Of a stretch of DNA of 64,000 nt, positions 11,831-31,477 are shown one piece after another. Below the pieces are notes generated by a model, which was given only the letters and a program-made list of their open reading frames with translations, was not told where the DNA came from and did not search any database. Within the stretch, counting starts at the first letter, position 1. Each line of letters begins with the position of its first letter. Source of the stretch: Brachyhypopomus gauderio (Eukaryota; Chordata; Actinopteri; Gymnotiformes; Hypopomidae); NCBI RefSeq assembly GCF_052324685.1, contig NC_135222.1, forward strand, positions 2,495,173 to 2,559,172. The letters run 5' to 3'. The translations under genes were made by a program, and so were the position numbers.

Positions 11831-11978
11831 CGGCGTGATGTCGGGTTTCGTACCGATAACGTTTATTCTTGTATCCAAAAAGATTCACGACCATGAGCAG
11901 TTGGTGTTCTGTTTTTATAAATGCAGTTTTTTGGATTAAGTACTGTATGGCATGTGGGTCAACTGTCCGAGTGAAGAG

Positions 11979-12082
11979 GAGGTCAGGTCTGTTGTGAGGT
12001 CAGGTCTGTTGGGAGGTCAGGTCTGTTGGGAGGTCAGGTCTGTTGGGAGGTCAGGTCTGTTGGGAGGTCAGGTCTGTTGGGG
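11979..12082. repeat. 17-bp minisatellite, 6 copies
   Basis: Six head-to-tail copies of a 17-base unit carrying AGGTCAGGTCTGTTGG start at 11979. Copies are nearly identical. Each contains AGGTCA, the nuclear-receptor half-site, but the 17-base period does not match a classical DR1-DR5 spacing. Confidence 0.9.
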
Positions 12083-14599
12083 AGGGTACTGCTCCTTACT
12101 TTTGGTGGTGTTTACGCAATTGTTGTTATTGTCAATCGTATATGTGTATATATTTGTGTATTTGTTTTAGTCTTGTCTGACGTTCTTTGATGTCTTATGT
12201 GTTGTGTCCCCAATGCAAATTTTTTAGGAATCACATCTTTATATTTATGTACACTGAATTTACAGAAAATAATACTGTTATTCACTGTTAGATGCCACAT
12301 GAATCAACATTATCATCCTGCATTTGGCAGCCTGGAAATTAAAGCACTTGGTCACTGCACAAAAATGCATTAGTACCAAATCATTAGTGGCAGATGACTC
12401 CATTAATCGTTTGTGAACAATAATATTGACAGTATTGTTTACAAAAAGGTCTTGGCTCTAAGGTCAGTTCAATTTGACTTTCTTGAAAGATTATTTTATC
12501 TATACAGTATATATTTTTGTTTTAGCTAAAGAATGGTTCTATAAGTTTTAATTGAATTTAGTCAAGAGTCTTGGTCTTGTCTTTGCTGTATACCAGGCAG
12601 TTCATGTGTAATTGGACAGTCACAGAATTTTTGTCTTGGCTCTGCAGTGCATTGGGTTTAAAGTTACACAATGATCGTGAGATTAAAGTGCCAAATACCC
12701 TCGCTGTTTTAAGAATATTTGCATGTATATATTTTTTGGCAATTTCACTTCCTCTTACACTTGGTTGGGACAAATGAAGCTAAATTGCCACTATTAGTAT
12801 TTGGTCACAAAATGGTTTCAGTCTATACAGTTTGTGACTCATATGAACCACCAGACACTGAGGACCTTTTCTGGTTATGGTTTGCCATGACTTTAATTCA
12901 CCAAATATATTTCTGCTTCTTTCAGAGGTTTTCTTGTCATTAATAAGTAAAATGCATGCATGAGTTTGGGTTATTCACATGGCCAGATGAAACCTTAATG
13001 TTGTTAAACCCTTGACTACATCATAGCTAGTGTTGCTGTTGTGTTCAGAAGATTTTTGTCGTGATTGAAAAAATCCACTCACTGGGTCTCTGGCATCCCA
13101 TGGTCTACCATGATGTTGACTCACTGTAGCAGTTGGCAGTTTTTTCAGCCTCGTGATCGTCTGCTTAGTGTAATCAAAACATTTATGGTCATTTTGTGCA
13201 GCAAAAATATCAAGAGACTTTAGAATGAGATGCTACATTTAGAATCAATATTTTATTAGCTCTCTTATGCATAAAGTAATAACGACGCACAACTGTCCAC
13301 AAACACAGCTGACCAGCCAACAGTCTCATTATTTTTGTTTGTCTGAAATAGAGGTGATTACTCTGTAGTTGTCCAAGTACATCAGTAAATGTCTTTGATT
13401 TACAGTAGACGAGTTGCACTTTACTCACATGGTCGTTGGTTCAGTTCAGATTCAATATCCCGAGGCACAGAGCTAAAACAAACAAATATTGTACCTCCAT
13501 CCAATTACTTACAGACTGCATAATATTTGGCCTTCAGTGTGAAGCCAGATGTGTTACAAATCTTTGTAAGGGTTATGACTTTGAAAAAATTGTGAAATGT
13601 GAACTGTACAGATGTGTGATTCCTATGCAAACAAGAGAAATTTATTGATTTAAAAATTCAAATATATCTTGTCAAACTATGTGAAATGGTTGATATATTG
13701 TAGCTGTAAAGCTTTTAAAATAGCAGTGCACAGATGATGTAGTTGGTTTATTTTGGCATTTTAAACAGGTCATACAAAAACCACTACTGGCATCTAAGAC
13801 AAGCAGCAGTTTACAGTGTGCAGTGTTACAAACAAGGTTGCGTTTAAACTCTGGTTAAAATCTCTTTCCTTTGCCCTCGGTCCATGTTATTCATAATCGC
13901 CTTCTTTAAAAAGATCTGTCGAGTTCCATTTTCCTTTTTGAAGTGTAATACTCGAAACACTTGTATGGTAAATACTGTACATAGAGCTTATCACTAGGTT
14001 ATGACGACTGCATGTCAAAAACAAACGGTTCTTCAGTAAGGGGCCTTCTTACGCCTGGCTGATCTTATTATATCAAGAAAAAAAAGGCAAAATGTGCTGC
14101 ATAAGATACACTATGGACTCGTTAGCCAGATGCAGTGCATGTACTGATCAAAGCAGTGTGGTTTCATTTGACTGAACATCAATCACATTTACATATATGG
14201 TGGTAGATCACCTATGGAAGTACAGTGTATGGGGCTCCATATAAGATGTTGTGCATCACACCAAATTACCTATTGCTTGACCAAAGCAAGTTAGTTCTTT
14301 ATTTTTCCACATTGTAACTGCTAGTGTTCCCTAATGGTTGTTTCTTTTTATTCTTTTTCTTAACTATATTTTGTTTTACTGAATCTTCTATGTGTGATTT
14401 ATTTTTCTTTGGCATGGAGTTCTGTTTTGTTGTCATGATTGTAGCCAGCTTGATCTGTTTTCTTCTTCATTTGAAACGTCAACGCTGACGCTAAGCTTAG
14501 CTCCTACATCTGGAGTCGTTCAACATCACAAGTCCTTATCACAATCACTGATATATATCACAACATGAGTCACTGATATATATGGCAGCTTTTGTGCTT

Positions 14600-14621
14600 G
14601 TGTGTATGTGTGTGTGTGTGT

Positions 14622-14655
<34 letters not shown>
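14600..14655. repeat. (TG)n(TC)n compound microsatellite
   Basis: About 25 bases of TG repeats run directly into about 30 bases of TC repeats. Confidence 0.95.
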
Positions 14656-14659
<4 letters not shown>

Positions 14660-16018
14660 GTATCTTTTCTCAGTGTGTTGCTTCGCACTTTTACCAGTGG
14701 CTATATGGCATTAAATCTGGACTGTTTTACCCTCTGAGAACACTGACTGTTTAGCTCTGTAGATTTTTATCAGATTTTCTTTCTTAAAGAATGGCTAGTC
14801 CCTGTAATCAAGGCTATTTTTCCGTAATGTGAAATTCCTCTGGATGAATTCTCCACTGATTTGCACTGATAATGTTGAGGGATATAACACTTTTGGGAGC
14901 AAATATGTAACTTCTCAATGCAAACTTTAAAAAAAAGGGCTCGGTCTTTGTGCTCTGTTGTATAAAATTGGGAGATGCAACCAGAATGTATGTTTTACTT
15001 TTGTCCACGGTTCTACAGTACTTTTCCTCGTGCATGGTAATAGCAGTTCAGCAGGCCATTTTGGGCTGTGTACTGAATTGTTTCCGATCTCAGCAGCAGT
15101 TTCTTTACGAATGCAAAGCCCCTTTAAAGGAGCTTCAACTTCCCCAATAAGCCTTAACAGGACTGCTGAGCAGTTGCTCCTCATGTATCTGCCAACGTTC
15201 CACCATTATGATCAATTAATGAGCAAGTGGTTCTCTTATACCAGAACTTTTGTTGATCAATCTTTAGAAACAATAGAGTGTGGCCTATAAAAAAATTAAA
15301 AAAAAAGATACAGCATATACGATCTGCCAAACGAAAGTGCCAACTACACTGATTTACTATTTAAAAAACTACATTTTGAAAGTATGTCTGGTGGGGGAGA
15401 GAGAAGTTTGTGAAGCTATAAGAACAGGCTAAAGGATATACTTAAACTGCGGTAACTCCGATCAGAAACAGTGCCCTTTATATGCAGTCTAAGTACTCGT
15501 GAGAGGAGAGGAAGCCTTCGCTGACTGGCACTTTTCACTAGCCCGCATGTGGCCGGGTTTTTTCGAAAGGCAACATTATTCACAGGTGTAGAACTCTCGT
15601 GTAACTATAGATTTTCTGGTGTGCTCCGTGTGTTTGTGGAGGTCAGTAGTGGAAGGCCACTTTCTCTCTATACATAGTCTCCGTGACCGTTTCATGGATG
15701 TTTTACGTTCCAAAAGTATGCTAAATATGGACATGCATGGTGTCTGCTACATATATCAGATCGTTCTTATTACATCCTTTATATTTTGTAATCTGTATTT
15801 CTGTACGTGTTTTTAAAATATATACATTTAAACTGCCTTGTTTGTGATTTCAGTGCCAATATATCACCAAGTCTCGTCACTCTTAGATTTTTAGTAATAT
15901 GCAGAATAACTGAAATTACTGTAGTCTAATGGAAAATGAGGTATGAGTTTCTGGATTTGCTTCATTTTTCTGATAAAACAAAATTGTTCATCAGTGATAA
16001 AAATACATCAGTTAAATG

Positions 16019-16024
16019 TTTATT
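16019..16024 (-). terminator. comp: Candidate comp polyadenylation signal
   Basis: TTTATT on the plus strand reads AATAAA on the minus strand, about 330 bases after the comp stop codon. It gives a reasonable 3' UTR length. Confidence 0.5.
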
Positions 16025-16354
16025 GCCATCCATATTACTGTTCCACGTTTACACCAGACATCACAGAAAAACAAGCATTCTGAAGTACAAAACACCTATT
16101 TCCACCTGTACAGTAATGACACATTTAATATGACACTGTCAGAACATAGTACAAGTTGTTCACTTCATGATGAAAAGGCATCAGAAAGTAAAGGAAGTCA
16201 ATGGAAGCATGTAATGAAAATACAGGCACACTTCGTTCATATTTTTCATGACATTCATCTTACAAGTATATCTTCTAAGTTATTTACAGTAGTCTGATGT
16301 CATTATGATTATAGTCAATATGATGTAATAAATGACTGGGCCTTTGGTAAAGCG

Positions 16355-22715
<6,361 letters not shown>

Positions 22716-22796
22716 TTTGTCTGTGTTCTCCCTCTACCAGTTCAGAACTGTGAGAGCGGCTACCAGACTGTGAGGTGCCTGCAATGTCCTCACACG

Positions 22797-22802
22797 CTTA
22801 TA
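22797..22802 (-). promoter_or_regulatory. comp: TATA box of comp
   Basis: Read on the minus strand, CATATAAGC lies 82-87 bases upstream of the comp start codon. A start site about 30 bases further would leave a 5' UTR of roughly 50 bases. A TATA promoter fits a strongly tissue-restricted gene. Confidence 0.6.
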
Positions 22803-22991
22803 TGTGAACCTGGCCCTCTGACATCACCATAGTCAGGAATGTGGCTCTTCTCATGCTGAAGACAGCATCCAATCCAACATGAATCAGAGAGACAAACAGT
22901 TGCTGGAAGATTAGCAGTTTTCACATGTAAGAGCTGTCTTGACTAGTGGGAAGCTTTACTTTAATACCGGTGAAGCAAACTGCTTTAATTC

Positions 22992-23204
22992 TCCGCACAA
23001 ACACAACACTTAATCCCGCACAAACACAACACTTAATCCTGCACAAACACAACACTTAATCCCACACAAACACAACACTTAATCCCGCACAAACACAACA
23101 CTTAATCCTGCACAAACACAACACTTAATCCCACACAAACACAACACTTAATCCCGCACAAACACAACACTTAATCCCGCACAAACACAACACTTAATCC
23201 CGAT
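22992..23204. repeat. 23-bp minisatellite upstream of comp, about 9 copies
   Basis: Nine tandem 23-base units share the core CACAAACACAACACTTAAT and differ only in the CCCG/CCTG/CCCA junction. The array lies about 280-490 bases upstream of the comp start codon, in the promoter-proximal region. Confidence 0.92.
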
Positions 23205-24007
23205 GGGAAACGTTCATATTCTGTTTAATATGTAGTTACTCAACGTAAAAGTAGAAACATTTAAAGAGAACCATCCTTGGTTTTGTTTTCATGTGTATTT
23301 TTCAGGACATAAGGAGAACACATGCAGTTTGCTTGTGTTGGTGTGTTTATACTGTGTTGAGTGTTTTGGTTGCCAGTGATTGCATCCACAGATGTTGGTT
23401 CCATTCCATGTCCAAGGCCCTCAGGGTTCTGTGGTGCACCCTGACATGATGTCCTACCCTCCATCACATTCAAACCTTTTCCCTCTTTCTCAGTGTGAGT
23501 TTAAGACATGGAAACACAAAGAAAAGAATTGAGTCCCACCAGTACCATACTTGTGAAGACAGCATTACATTTCATTAACCATTTACTTTTCCTAAGTAGG
23601 TTGTACAAGTATGTGGGTTTCACAAATTTACTCCAGTTACTAATATAGAAGTTGCAATGATTCGTCAGCACAAAGAATAGTGGAACAACCTGGTTTAAAT
23701 ATACTGAGGTTCCTAGTCAAACTCAGGATTTCAGGATTTTGACTTTCAAATTTAAAGTATTAGCACTGATTCATCCAAAACAAATAAACAGAATGGGGGA
23801 CTTACACACAAACATACTGATGGTCATTTTTGTGCTTAATTTACAACTTTTTACCTAAAAAGAGGAAAGTGGAACCTGTGTGAGTTTCTAAATAGCATGA
23901 AACTATCTATGCATTCAATTCTTCATTAAATCTTTTCAATACATTCTAATAAAGATTATTAAGAGATTATTAATCTACAAGAGAAACTGTTCTGATTGGA
24001 AAATATA
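23205..24007. other. Intergenic region between comp and tmem38a
   Basis: Single-copy AT-rich sequence with no recognised exon. It separates the comp 5' flank from the 3' end of tmem38a; both genes are on the minus strand. Confidence 0.6.
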
Positions 24008-24013
24008 TTTATT
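24008..24013 (-). terminator. tmem38a: Candidate tmem38a polyadenylation signal
   Basis: AATAAA on the minus strand, about 500 bases after the tmem38a stop codon. Confidence 0.45.
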
Positions 24014-24512
24014 TTTGAAAATATGTTGTCAAATGAAGCATGACATCAAAATGCTGCCTCATACTTTAGACTTGAGGCCAGGACCTCATGGGATCATTCT
24101 GTTTCCTCAGGTTGTCTCAAGTGTGATTTGTTGCGTAGACGAGCTAGGACAGATTCACTTTCATTGGGCTCAGTAATCCGGGGACTTAACGTCCAGATGT
24201 TACATCAGAACACGCTTTAGCTGACAGGAGGATGGAAGTCCACCAATGAAAAACCACATAGTAAACGGACTTGCCACATATTAGCAGGACACACTTGCCA
24301 CATATTAGCGGGAAATACTGATGAGCTATTTACAGAGTCCTTATAGTACCTGTCATTTAAAGCACCATGAAAAAAGGAAACTGGCATCATCACACTCCCC
24401 CTCTTTCCAAATAAGAAATGGAAACGTCTGTATCAAAACAATGGCCTGAGGGGAGTTGAGACATGAGTAGCTGGTTGGAGGTGTTTGGGCCTTTTAACAA
24501 GGAGCCAAGTAT

Positions 24513-25962
24513 CTACTCGGCTTTCTTGGACTTCCTCTTGCGGGTGCCTTCACTCAGGTCCTCCTTGGTCTTGGCTGGAGAAGCGGGAGCAGCCGCCGGT
24601 GCAGTGTGATGGTGGTTGTGGGTGTCTTCAGCCTCGAGAGCAGAGCCAAACAGCAGGTGGCACGTCCACGACTCCACAAAGGCGAAAGGTGATCCATGAG
24701 AGTGACGGGCCGTCATAATCACCTACATAACAGTTAAAGAAGAGCCAGAGAAACAAACAGCACAATTACACTAAGTCCATGTCACGTTTGTCACTGGTTG
24801 GGAACCAATGGTTCTGTGTTATTTTTTACTGTTAACTTTCAATGAATTTAACATTGTCATAACATGAAAGTTACTTGAGGTTACCTACTTTAGTAGTGAG
24901 GGTTTATGGGACAGAGTTGAGCCTATACCATACCTTGAAAGTAGCCATGAAAAGAGTGAATAAACAGATGAGGATGCCCTTGGAAACAGGTATCCAATGC
25001 ATCTCCTGAAGTGTAAACAAAATGGCTCCATACAGACTGGCTTTGGTTGGGCTGGAAAGACAAACAAAATGGGATTCAACAACATTACAGGACCTAAAAT
25101 TTAATTACAAAGTTTTTGTAATTCACTAAAAATGTAATACAAAACATAAAGAATTCCATATCCCAAACAATAGATTAAAAATTATTTTATATTCATCAAG
25201 AGCATAAGGGTAACAGTCAAGAGGCACATGGCACAGAAGGCCAACTGGAAGGCAGGAGCACTCACAATGACATATTGAGAATTTCATTGGTCTCCGGCCT
25301 CCACACTCCTCGCAGCAGCTGCTCAAAATTTGACATGAGAGCCACTCCCGACCCTAGAAGGGCATCGGCAGAAAAAGAAACTGTCAGAAGAAGTCATCTT
25401 GCCTCGGCAGCCATATCAGGATTAACATGCTTGGCCACATGTGCCTTCTGCTAAGATCATCTCAACTGAGTGCTTGAAGCCGTGTTGTCTTGACCATCTT
25501 TTTATAATCTTAGCTCAAGGTCACTTTCTGTAAACAAGGCCCAGTCGTGACTCTATTTGGCATTACTAGATGCAACAGTAACCTAGCATGCAAACAGCAG
25601 CTGACTGAGCAAAAATGCTGGTGATAATTACGAACGGCATCGATTTAAAGACATCTCAGGCGTACCCTTGACGTAGCCAGTGATGACCATGATGAAGCAG
25701 CCATGGTGGTAGGCATGGTGAGCGTGATGGACTCCAGCAGCTATCTTACGAGTGCGCACAACTTCCTTCATAGCCACCAGCACAAGCTTGACAGGCAGGA
25801 ACGCCACGCATTTGTAGAACAAGTTAAGGGGACAGTAGAAGATGAGATACCTGTGGTGTGTAAACAGTAGAAGATGAGAAGAATTATTAATTTAAAAGTA
25901 ATATTTCTAATAGTAAAACATCTAGATATGAAGAACACACACACCTATATATAATATACAAC

Positions 25963-26040
<78 letters not shown>

Positions 26041-28035
26041 ACATACAACAGTGGGTTTATTATTATTATAATAAATTATTACTTTAATACACACTCCACT
26101 CATTTCAAAGTTCTTTGATTTCACTTTGTGAGCTGTGAAGAAAGGCAAAATGAATAATTGAAATTCCTACAGTGCAAAGCCACTTTTGGAAGTCTTTACA
26201 GTAACATTTAGTATGTCTGCATAAAATGGCCACCCAGTGTAACATCTCTATACAAAAAGAAGCTTATGTAAATGTTCATGCAAATCCACCTGCCCCCATA
26301 CGTGTGGGCAGCAGTTTGTGCTTCCCGGACCATTCTAACTCTCACCAGACAGCGGAGGCCAGAAGGATGTGGCTGTTGTTATGGAAGTAGTCAATTGGGC
26401 TGTGGCCCAGCATGATGTCTGCCAGGATGTAGCTCCCAAAGCAGTAGAGCATAGCACAGAGCCACGAGGCTGCGGGACTTTTGCGGGACACCTCCACTGC
26501 ACCTGCACACAACATAGATTCTCAGAATCACCTCAAAGTCTTTCAAGACCTCAAGAGCCCTGAGATCTTCTGATCAGCGTGCCCTAAGGTCTGGGCCCAG
26601 ATATGCATGTGTATCGTTTAATCTTCTTCATTTTTAAGACAAACATTAAAGGGAAATGAGAGATCTAAAGAGAGTAGAGGGACAGATCTTATGGAACAGG
26701 TGTCTTGATCAGCCATTTTAAAGGGGAACTGATCCTGATGGCTAAAAATAAATGACAGCCTATTGCAGGACATTCATAGCAACTAGAAAGCTGGGTTCGA
26801 CCTTTGACCTCCAACACACCTAAAGGGTTGGAGCTCATTGGTGGGAGCTGTCAGAAGCATGCGAGGTTGACAGCCACAATGACCATGACAACCAAAGGAA
26901 ATACTTGTCCATGCTCTGTAGTGTTCTGAAAATACATTGGCTAAAAGGACTTCATGAAAACTAAATTTCTAAAACAGTCTTTTCAAAATTACCAACAAGC
27001 AAATCATGAAAGTCAAATAAGTAAAGACAGTTTAAAATGAAAGTGTTGACAAAGATGCTGTCAGCACTCTGAAGTACATAACGTATTTGATTACTGAATA
27101 TTAATGATAGCCTATATTAATGTAATAACATATCTAATCTTAAATTACATATTTGAACATTAGGTAAGCTATACTATTAATAGAACGTGCAATAATATGA
27201 CTGTAAATGCCACAGTTCATGACCGGGAGTCAAATGTCTACAGTTTACTCCTAGATTAAATAGTATCTTGATCTTGATAGTAAAGTGTCAAAATATACTA
27301 CTCATCAAATCTAAATGATCATATTCATATAATTAGTTATATTATGCATGAAACGTTGAAGAATATTAGATCTAAAACTAGATTTAACCAAAGTGCTACA
27401 AAATCAATTAACTACGAATATTTACAGTATATAGTTTTTTGTGCATGTACTGGTTACTGAGGAGCCTAAATATTCTATAATCTCTTCCTAGGCTACAGTA
27501 GACAAGGTACCGCTGCTGTCTATTAAGGGTAGGTCTATTAAGGGTAGGTCTATTTATTGCGCACAGGCTCGAACTCTGGTATGTTCCGAGCGTCTATCAG
27601 ATTTCGAAGAGGGTTCTGAATTTCGTCTTAAACCTGCATAAGGAAGCAACGTTTAACAAAAAAAGAACAACAAAACATAATTGCGTGTTCATGGAGATTT
27701 GGGCATAAGGAATGCCACTAAGTCGAATGTAATTTACTACAACTATCCCGTGGTCTTCTTTAAATTCATTGCAAAATAATTCAGAACATTTTGTAGAATT
27801 TACTCATGAGAGTATATATCGGAAACTCAAATGTCCCATACGTGTGGCAACTTGGTTCCTAATAACACAAGTGAGATTCTAATATGATGTAAAATATAAC
27901 ACCCAACTTACCCGGTTCGTATTTGAGGTAGAGTATGGACACGATGTAATACGCCAGATCAAAAACTGGAAACATAGCCATTTTTGCAAAATACTGGGTA
28001 AATTCACCCAGATTTAGGATATCCAATACCTCCAT
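24513..28035 (-). CDS. tmem38a: TRIC-A, trimeric intracellular cation channel A
   Basis: Monovalent cation channel of the sarcoplasmic reticulum and nuclear membrane that supplies K+ counter-current during Ca2+ release. Six exons in transcription order: 28035-27912, 26502-26346, 25850-25666, 25353-25266, 25051-24934, 24722-24513. Phases agree, giving 293 aa (human 299). The N-terminus has [21 protein letters not shown]-type sequence of the first membrane segment; the KEVVRTRK motif near residue 122 matches the family's conserved KEV basic/lipid-binding motif; [10 protein letters not shown] and [11 protein letters not shown] follow; the tail is the lysine-rich KRKSKKAE, as in human SRKKKAKKAD, which separates TRIC-A from TRIC-B. 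The gene starts head-to-head with smim7, as in human. Confidence 0.95.
25975..26034. repeat. (TA)n microsatellite in tmem38a intron 2
   Basis: About 60 bases of alternating TA between tmem38a exons 2 and 3. Confidence 0.95.
26503..27911. other. tmem38a: tmem38a intron 1
   Basis: A 1.4-kb AT-rich intron without recognised repeats beyond a short direct duplication of TCTATTAAGGGTAGG near 27.53 kb. No coding or RNA gene was seen in it. Confidence 0.6.
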
Positions 28036-28592
28036 GGTTTCGGATATGGAACTGACAGCGCTACCACATCAAAAGCGATCTTATTATGTTTATGTTATGT
28101 TCCGGTCCGGTCCAGTCCGGCGTCTCGCCGCGAAGCCTCTCGTGTCCACGAGTAAAAGGATCGCTTCACACATGTACCCTCCTATTAATATACAGTACCT
28201 CATCTGACCCACTGGGCTTAGATGAAGACAGCCGGGTGGCACAGAGCCGTAGTTTTGTGGTGGAGTGGTGCTACTGCCCCATGTCGGTGGTCCCAAGAAA
28301 TAGGAATACAAAGCCTGAAGAACTGCACATGATCATACAGCTTACATACAGCCTGACTAATGACTCACAAAATATAATACATCTTATATAGTTGGGTGTC
28401 CGCATTTCCGTATATTTGTTACAGATTAGCATGTGAGGTGCACAAATTCTACAGATAGATAAATACGCAGTTGGCGGTGTCACGTATTAAAACCATAAAT
28501 GTGCAAATAGGCAGTATCAGATGTATGACTGATGTCATCAATACTTTATATCATATCAGAACATTTTAGAATTACGTATTTTCGGGTTTTTT

Positions 28593-28691
<99 letters not shown>

Positions 28692-28824
28692 TATAATCTT
28701 CATAAACGTCGTTGTTCATATCCCTTTAGTTTTCTTTCTAACCGCCAGGTGGCAACAGTAGGTTTTACAGCCCTTGCAATAGTCGCAAGAAGAAGAAGAG
28801 TTGAGGTTAATGTAGTGCGGCAAA
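28036..28824. promoter_or_regulatory. Shared tmem38a/smim7 promoter interval
   Basis: The start codons of the two divergent genes are 789 bases apart. The half near tmem38a is GC-richer (CCGGTCCGG block near 28.11 kb). A 100-base GATA tetranucleotide array lies in the smim7 half. No TATA box is obvious for either gene. A bidirectional promoter is possible but the interval is long enough for two separate ones. Confidence 0.4.
28593..28690. repeat. (GATA)n microsatellite
   Basis: About 24 uninterrupted GATA units lie 130-230 bases upstream of the smim7 start codon. Confidence 0.97.
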
Positions 28825-29600
<776 letters not shown>

Positions 29601-31477
29601 CATACTAGAGTGCCAGTCTGAAGAGAAGTCTGAACATAAGGGAATTCCTCAACACTTTTATGGGTGCTGTGATATAGGTTTAAACTTCAGCAAAGCCCTT
29701 CCAAGAGATCAAATGTAATAATCAAACAGAGCTGAATGCTTTTAGATATTTCCTAGATTCTACACTAGATTCTATCACAGTAATCCAGTCTCTTATGGGT
29801 CATCTAAAATTCATTTAGAAAGTATATGATGATTAATATTTGCCATATTGTCTTTGTTAACGATAAACTGACATGTCACCTAAATGTTCTTATATGTGCA
29901 TTTGGACAGGCATAAGTGTTTTGATCAATTTGTGCTGCACACTATATATGGATGAATAGAGTAAAATAAATAGTTTGGTTGTATTCCATTTGCTTTAGCC
30001 TTCAGTAGGTTGCTTTGTCAATGTTAGCGGTTGTTTACCTAGAAAGAGGCAAATTAAGAATGTAAATGATACTTTTATACAAAGATGCTTACCTCAACAT
30101 ATTTGACATGTGCTGAGATATTTTGTTTTAATTTAACTAAATGTTTGAAAATGCACAGAATACATAAAGGTTTATATTGCTTTAATATTGTATTTAAGTT
30201 TATATACAATTGCTAAGGTTTGCAGGTGAGTTCACTTGTTTATTTATGTAGAAAATACACTCCTTTATTAAATGTAACCTCAGCTCATGCAATCTGGTAA
30301 TTTAAACAAAATGAATAAACACACTTGTCAAAGTATAACAACATATCCATGTTACATGAAATTTACATTATTCGAACACATCTGAAAATTCAAGGCTACT
30401 TGAATGACAAACCATAAAATAATTTATTTCAGATTTTCAGCATGAACTAAGATTCTGGTTCCACTCAGTGTTTTTTCTTTCAATGTAAAACAAGCATTTT
30501 GAGCAACTGAGCATGCGTCAAAACTGCATTACAGTAATATTGTCAGAGTGTGCATTACATGGAGCATATTCATATATACTGAAATTAATGCTTTGTTGTG
30601 ACTCTAATCACTGATTTTAAAGAAGCCAGCCTGGCTGGATGAATTGAGGGGAAACTAAAATCAACAGGCCTTCACACCTCGAGCAGGAATTTCAGAACAA
30701 ACTGGAAGTTGGAGCTGGGAGCTTCAGCTATGCTAACAGTTTTAACTCGCTGGTCTGCAGGCTCGAGTATAGAGGATGTATTCTAGGTTTTTCAACAATA
30801 CACCAGCACTTATGAAAGCCACTCTAAATAAGATTAATTGCTAAAAATTGTAAATATAATGAAATCTAACCTTGCTATGATGCGGTTGGAATGCCATGTC
30901 GCCTCTCAAATTTTCATATAGGATAGCGTGGAAGAACAATTAATCCAACAACCTAATAACGTGGTTTATTAGCTTATTTTGCATTGTTTGTAAACGTGGA
31001 ATCAAAACCATTTTGTTAGAAAGGAGATGACAAACGAGGAATAGTCTGCAAATATTGTCTAGTATTAATGTAGTATAACATCCTTTATACATAATTGAGG
31101 TTTAAATTATTCTAAAGTCGTTGTCGATACTATATCAAAGCTTTTTTCCAGAGTTTTGTAGTCGAGTCGTTTCTAAAAATAGTATGATGTTGGACTGAAA
31201 CTTCCCATCATGCAACTGGAGGATGTGTGCTAGGTTTACACGAGACACCTGGCGGAAGGAGGATGGCTTGTAGATCTACTAAAACCACTCACATATGCGT
31301 TCCAGCTCTCGGTCTCCAGTTCCAGCTCTCCTGTTTTCAAGAAATGGGCCCTGACAGTCAAACAAGCAAACGTTCAGTTATGGAGCATGTACTCCTACGC
31401 CTTGCAAAAAGATTGTAGTTTGTTGCAGATTTCTCTTTGGAGAACTAACCTAACTCATTGTTTTGCTGTCTGACTGT
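29601..31477. other. smim7 3' UTR and med26 5' flank
   Basis: AATAAA occurs at 29965-29970 and 30314-30319 and either could end smim7. The rest is AT-rich apart from a single-copy GC-richer block at about 30.60-30.78 kb whose origin I cannot name. The last 300 bases include the probable med26 promoter. No coding exon was recognised. Confidence 0.5.
31199..31213 (+). promoter_or_regulatory. ZNF143-like element upstream of med26
   Basis: ACTTCCCATCATGCA lies about 265 bases before the med26 start codon and resembles the 3' part of the ZNF143 (SBS) motif TCCCA-ATGC. The ACTACA half is absent, so this is a weak match. Confidence 0.3.

Larger units (their letters stand above)
11831..16018. other. 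Intergenic region between convergent crtc1 and comp
   Basis: About 4.2 kb of mainly AT-rich single-copy sequence separates the two 3' ends. It holds a 17-bp minisatellite near 12.0 kb and a TG/TC microsatellite near 14.6 kb. No coding exon was recognised on either strand; the open frames present are short and lack family resemblance. Part of it may belong to extended crtc1 3' UTR isoforms. Confidence 0.6.

Noticed and set aside
11979-12082. AGGTCA array as a nuclear receptor response element
   Set aside because: The 17-base period does not give a classical half-site spacing, and the array is a plain minisatellite downstream of crtc1.
28593-28690. GATA array as a binding platform for GATA factors
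   Set aside because: It is a simple tetranucleotide microsatellite, common in fish; nothing else in the sequence supports a regulatory role.
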